Source of the DNA: Candidatus Zixiibacteriota bacterium
Lineage (GTDB): Bacteria > Zixibacteria > MSB-5A5 > GN15 > FEB-12
Assembly: GCA_024277795.1 (NCBI GenBank)
Contig: JAJRUL010000037.1
Span: 1-39,275, forward strand
DNA: 39,275 bases
Direction: 5' to 3'
Of this stretch, positions 36,674 to 39,275 are shown piece after piece; position 1 is the stretch's first letter, and every line of letters starts with the position of its first letter. The translations under genes and the position numbers were made by a program. Below the pieces are notes generated by a model. That model ran no database searches. It was not told where the DNA came from and saw only the letters and a program-made list of their open reading frames with translations.

Positions 36674-37162
36674 ATGGCTGACAAGACTCTATGGGCACCC
36701 TGGCGCGCCGGGTTTGTGCTATGTAAAAAAGAAAAAGGGTGTATCTTTTGCACTCGGCTGAAAAAACGGGATTCAACCTCGAATCTGATTGTTCATCGTG
36801 GTAAAACCTGCTTTGTCATTCTTAATAAGTATCCATATAATGCAGGCCACACGATGGTGGTACCAAAGCGACATATCGGCCAAATTGAAAGACTCAACAA
36901 AGAAGAATCTGCTGAGCTTTTTGAACTGACTAGAACAACAGTTGCGGTGATCAAAAAAGCTCTCAAGCCACACTCGATGAACCTTGGCATGAATATCGGT
37001 AAATCTTCAGGTGCTGGTGTACCGGGACATCTTCATATGCATATAGTGCCACGATGGACAGGTGATACGAATTTCATGCCTGTAATCGGTGAAACTAAAG
37101 TTATCTCAGTATCACTGAAAAAAGTGTATGATGCGATTCGCAAGGAGTTCAAACTACGATGA
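36674..37162 (+). CDS. HIT family nucleotide-binding protein
   Basis: A 162-residue histidine-triad protein. It starts LWAPWRAGFV and has a zinc-type CIFC (23-26), then LNKYPYNAGHTMVVPKRH and MNIGKSSGAGVPGHLHMHIVPRW with the catalytic triad His119-x-His121-x-His123, followed by GDTNFMPVIGET. It belongs to the Fhit/Ap4A-phosphorylase-like branch, which hydrolyses or phosphorolyses dinucleoside polyphosphates or nucleotide-adenylates. Its stop overlaps the start of the HTH-LeuC-like gene (ATGA), so the two are translationally coupled. All catalytic His are present. Substrate not determinable. Confidence 0.9.
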   Translation: MADKTLWAPWRAGFVLCKKEKGCIFCTRLKKRDSTSNLIVHRGKTCFVILNKYPYNAGHTMVVPKRHIGQIERLNKEESAELFELTRTTVAVIKKALKPHSMNLGMNIGKSSGAGVPGHLHMHIVPRWTGDTNFMPVIGETKVISVSLKKVYDAIRKEFKLR

Positions 37163-38784
37163 CTCCTCGTCGCAAGATTCCGACCAAGTCTGAACTGATT
37201 CAGCTTCAGAAATTATATAAGACTGATGAAAAGATAGGCGAACGTCTTGGTGGGGTACCGGCCTATTTAGTTGCCTATTGGCGCAGGAAAAAGAATGTTG
37301 CTCGACACTCTGTGCCAAAATTCTCTGAAAGCGAAATCAGGAATCTTTGGGAGCGTTTTGGCGATGATGATCGTTGTGGTCTTGAACTCGGTATTTCCAA
37401 AGCTGCGTTCTACAATTGGAGGCGACGCTACTCCATTCGTGAAAAACCTGCATTTCTAAAACTTGAACAGCTCGAACTGAATCTTCCCGGAATGCTGGCT
37501 AAGCAACAATCCTCCTCGCTTTATGGCGAACAGACCGTAGCTCAAAAAATGCTGGCGATAGCTTCGGGAGAAGAAAAAGTCACAACTGGTGAGTTAATAA
37601 TGGTCGAACCGGATTTGGTTACCTCACATCAGGACAGTGCAAAAATAATAGAGCATTTCAAAGAAGTCGGGGTTGAGTATGTTCGTGATCCTTCAAAAAT
37701 AGCAATCACTCTTGCTCAGTGTACTGAAGTAGACAACAATACAACGGCAACAAACCTCAAGATGATCCGCGAGTTTGTACGCAAGCATAGCATACAATCA
37801 TTTTATGACCTAACCAACGGCACCTGCCATCAGTCAGTCATTGAACATGGCAACATTCTCCCAGGACAACTTATCCTCGGGACTAATAGATATATCGCAT
37901 CTTGTGGGGCTTTTGCCGCTTTTGCTACTGATATCACACCAGCTGAAGCCGCGACTATCTGGGCAGGTGGCAAAATATGGCTGAAGGTGCCAGAGACTAT
38001 TCGTATTGATATTAACGGCCGTCGCCCACGTGGGATTCTCGTTCGAGATATCGCACTTTCAGTACTCTCACAGTTAGGGGTTGGATCAGCTGAATATCAG
38101 GCAGTTGAGTTTTATGGTACAGCAATTTCACATCTTCAGATGAGCGAACGGATTGCTTTGTGTAATATCACACTTGAGCTTGGTGCAAAAGCGGTCATCT
38201 GTCCATTTGAAGCTACTACAAGACGATATCTCAACAGTCGCACGACCTCTCTCTATCAACCTGTTATTGCCGACAAAGACGCTATCTATCGTCAAGCATT
38301 TCAGTTTAACATTGAAAAATTACAACCACAGATTATCGGCCCAGGTCGAGACGGAACAACAAAACCTGTTCCTGAACTTGATAACCTGTCAGTTCAACAA
38401 ATCGTTATTGGGCAATGTGCCTCAGGACGTTTTGATGATTTGCGAATTGTTGCAGATATTCTAAAAAGCAAGAAAGTCCATGCTGATTGTCGTCTGACTG
38501 TTATTCCCGCTTCTCATACTGTTTATCTTGAAGCTCTAAAAAAAGGTCTTGTTCGCGCAATGCTTGAAGCGGGTGCAGAAGTTGTCAACCCAAGTGGACA
38601 TTCATGGAATATGCAAAGCGAGCAATTACTCGGAACGGGTGAGCGTTGTTTGAGTACGGGAAATCACTCCTTTTTTGATCGTTTTGATCGCGATGATGTC
38701 GAAATATATCTTTGTTCGACTGCAACAGCGGCAGTCAGTGCACTCAATGGCCGAATCACCGACCCTACCCCGTATGTACGGTAG
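37159..38784 (+). CDS. HTH-fused pseudo-isopropylmalate isomerase (LeuC-like) protein
   Basis: A 541-residue fusion. Residues 11-47 and 57-93 are two similar helix-turn-helix units, ending VAYWRRKKNV and FYNWRRRYSI, of homeodomain-like type. From about 120 the protein follows LeuC: GELIMVEPDLVTSHQ, FYDLTNGTCHQSVIEHGNILPGQL, AAFATDITPAEAATIWAGGKIWLKVPETIRI, AVEFYGTAI, GAKAVICPFEAT, CASGRFDDLRIVADILK and STATAAVSALNGRITDP. Cys420 of the Fe-S site is kept, but the later CxxC (PGCxxCLG in LeuC) is PSGHSWN (478-484). The DSH motif is TNR (242-244) and the FDH motif AQC (186-188). No 4Fe-4S enzyme is expected. Probably a DNA-binding regulator sensing a ligand through a dead isomerase fold; function is inferred. 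ATG overlaps the HIT stop. Confidence 0.85.
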   Translation: MTPRRKIPTKSELIQLQKLYKTDEKIGERLGGVPAYLVAYWRRKKNVARHSVPKFSESEIRNLWERFGDDDRCGLELGISKAAFYNWRRRYSIREKPAFLKLEQLELNLPGMLAKQQSSSLYGEQTVAQKMLAIASGEEKVTTGELIMVEPDLVTSHQDSAKIIEHFKEVGVEYVRDPSKIAITLAQCTEVDNNTTATNLKMIREFVRKHSIQSFYDLTNGTCHQSVIEHGNILPGQLILGTNRYIASCGAFAAFATDITPAEAATIWAGGKIWLKVPETIRIDINGRRPRGILVRDIALSVLSQLGVGSAEYQAVEFYGTAISHLQMSERIALCNITLELGAKAVICPFEATTRRYLNSRTTSLYQPVIADKDAIYRQAFQFNIEKLQPQIIGPGRDGTTKPVPELDNLSVQQIVIGQCASGRFDDLRIVADILKSKKVHADCRLTVIPASHTVYLEALKKGLVRAMLEAGAEVVNPSGHSWNMQSEQLLGTGERCLSTGNHSFFDRFDRDDVEIYLCSTATAAVSALNGRITDPTPYVR

Positions 38785-38808
38785 TGGGGAAACGAATTCA
38801 TCACAGAT

Positions 38809-38835
38809 TAGCAGGTCCGCAAGCGGACTCTGCTA
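38809..38835. terminator. Strong hairpin after the HTH-LeuC-like gene
   Basis: GTCCGC and GCGGAC pair around the loop AA, extended by TAGCAG/CTGCTA with a one-base bulge. There is no T-run after the stem, so it may be a weak terminator, an mRNA 3' stabiliser or a dispersed repeat. Confidence 0.4.
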
Positions 38836-38956
38836 CTGAAGAAGCATAGTACTTATAGAAAACATCGTCAGTATATTTTATACTTTCCTCTCCAGTTCTA
38901 CAGTGCTATGAATAAATCAGATTGGATTTCAAACATACAATAACTGGATACTCATT

Positions 38957-39275
38957 ATGAGCAAAAAGAAACCTGCACCGTTAATTCGCCCATCGTTTAT
39001 TGGGAAAAACGTGTATCTCAGACCGCTTACGGTCAATGATCTTGAATCAATCTATATTTGGCAACAACTGTGTGAACCGCAATCATTGAGCTGTCGTCCA
39101 TGTGGTTTTACTTCATTTGATCAATACGTTGAGAAATTCAAGAAAGGTCAGGCAGACTCAAAAGTAAACCGCTTCGCTATTGTCGAACAAGACGAAAACA
39201 CGCTCGTTGGTACAGTATCATTCTTTGATTATAACCCGCACAATCGATCTGCTGAACTTGGAGTGCTTATCGATC
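38957..39275 (+). CDS. GNAT N-acetyltransferase, RimJ/RimL-like (cut by window end)
   Basis: The first 106 codons of a gene running off the right edge. It begins MSKKKPAPLIRPSFIGKNVYLRPLTVNDL, followed by an acidic-aromatic stretch (SIYIWQQLCEPQS) and NRFAIVEQDENTLVGTVSFFDYNPHNRSAELGVLID. The YLRPLT...DL opening, the IGTVSF-type strand and the AELGVLID strand just before the acetyl-CoA loop are those of RimJ/RimL-type acetyltransferases, which acetylate protein N-termini or small amines. The acetyl-CoA loop itself is beyond the window. Substrate unknown. Confidence 0.75.
   Translation, partial: MSKKKPAPLIRPSFIGKNVYLRPLTVNDLESIYIWQQLCEPQSLSCRPCGFTSFDQYVEKFKKGQADSKVNRFAIVEQDENTLVGTVSFFDYNPHNRSAELGVLID

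Noticed and set aside
35020-38784. Ordinary leuCD leucine biosynthesis genes
   Set aside because: Two of three cluster Cys, the DSH and FDH motifs and the GSSRE loop are missing, and the subunits are in separate divergent operons.
1-39275. CRISPR arrays, insertion sequences, integrases, phage genes
   Set aside because: No regularly spaced repeats and no transposase, integrase or phage structural motifs were seen anywhere in the window.

Overview
The window reads as a chromosomal segment of an AT-rich (about 40% GC by eye), Gram-negative, uncultured-type bacterium. Evidence for a diderm: an LpxH-like lipid A phosphoesterase, secreted periplasmic-type TPR proteins, and a BatA-type membrane VWA protein. 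SpoVG beside Prs and L25, DUF4139, and degenerate peptidase-MA/TPR proteins would fit a candidate phylum of the FCB superphylum (Zixibacteria-like), but no rRNA is present to settle this. All three stop codons end genes here, so the genetic code looks standard.

Layout. 1-3150: a surface glycan/isoprenoid patch (methyltransferase, GT4 glycosyltransferase, squalene/phytoene synthase). 3250-6080: two secreted proteins (DUF4139, TPR). 6177-8573: priA, followed by a gene-free stretch with stacked hairpins. 9002-12040, minus strand: ispE > spoVG > tRNA-Gln > prs > rplY, a conserved housekeeping block ending in an intrinsic terminator. 12218-17020: an LtaS-like membrane phosphotransferase and aconitase acnA. 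17021-17505: gene-free, with two palindromic repeat-like elements. 17506-20143: a small lipoprotein, rsmE (minus) and gcvT. 20211-26680: a tightly packed run (MA/TPR protein, BatA/VWA protein, ABC-F ATPase, flavodoxin-like reductase) with short gaps or overlaps. 26908-34230: the translation block rpmE, DUF1385, prfA, membrane protein, prmC, nth, purL. 34297-35016: lpxH-like.

Two things stand out. First, prfA (RF1) carries an in-frame UAA exactly where a conserved Glu is expected; RF1 itself reads UAA, and at least eleven genes in the window need RF1 because they end in UAG. Second, 35020-38784 is a divergent four-gene cassette: a DNA methyltransferase operonic with a stand-alone LeuD-like swivel protein, facing a HIT protein operonic with a LeuC-like protein. 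The LeuC-like protein has two N-terminal helix-turn-helix repeats and has lost two of the three Fe-S cysteines and several active-site residues. This looks like a pseudo-isopropylmalate isomerase turned into a DNA-binding regulator; the palindromes in the shared promoter region are candidate operators.

The window ends inside a GNAT acetyltransferase gene.
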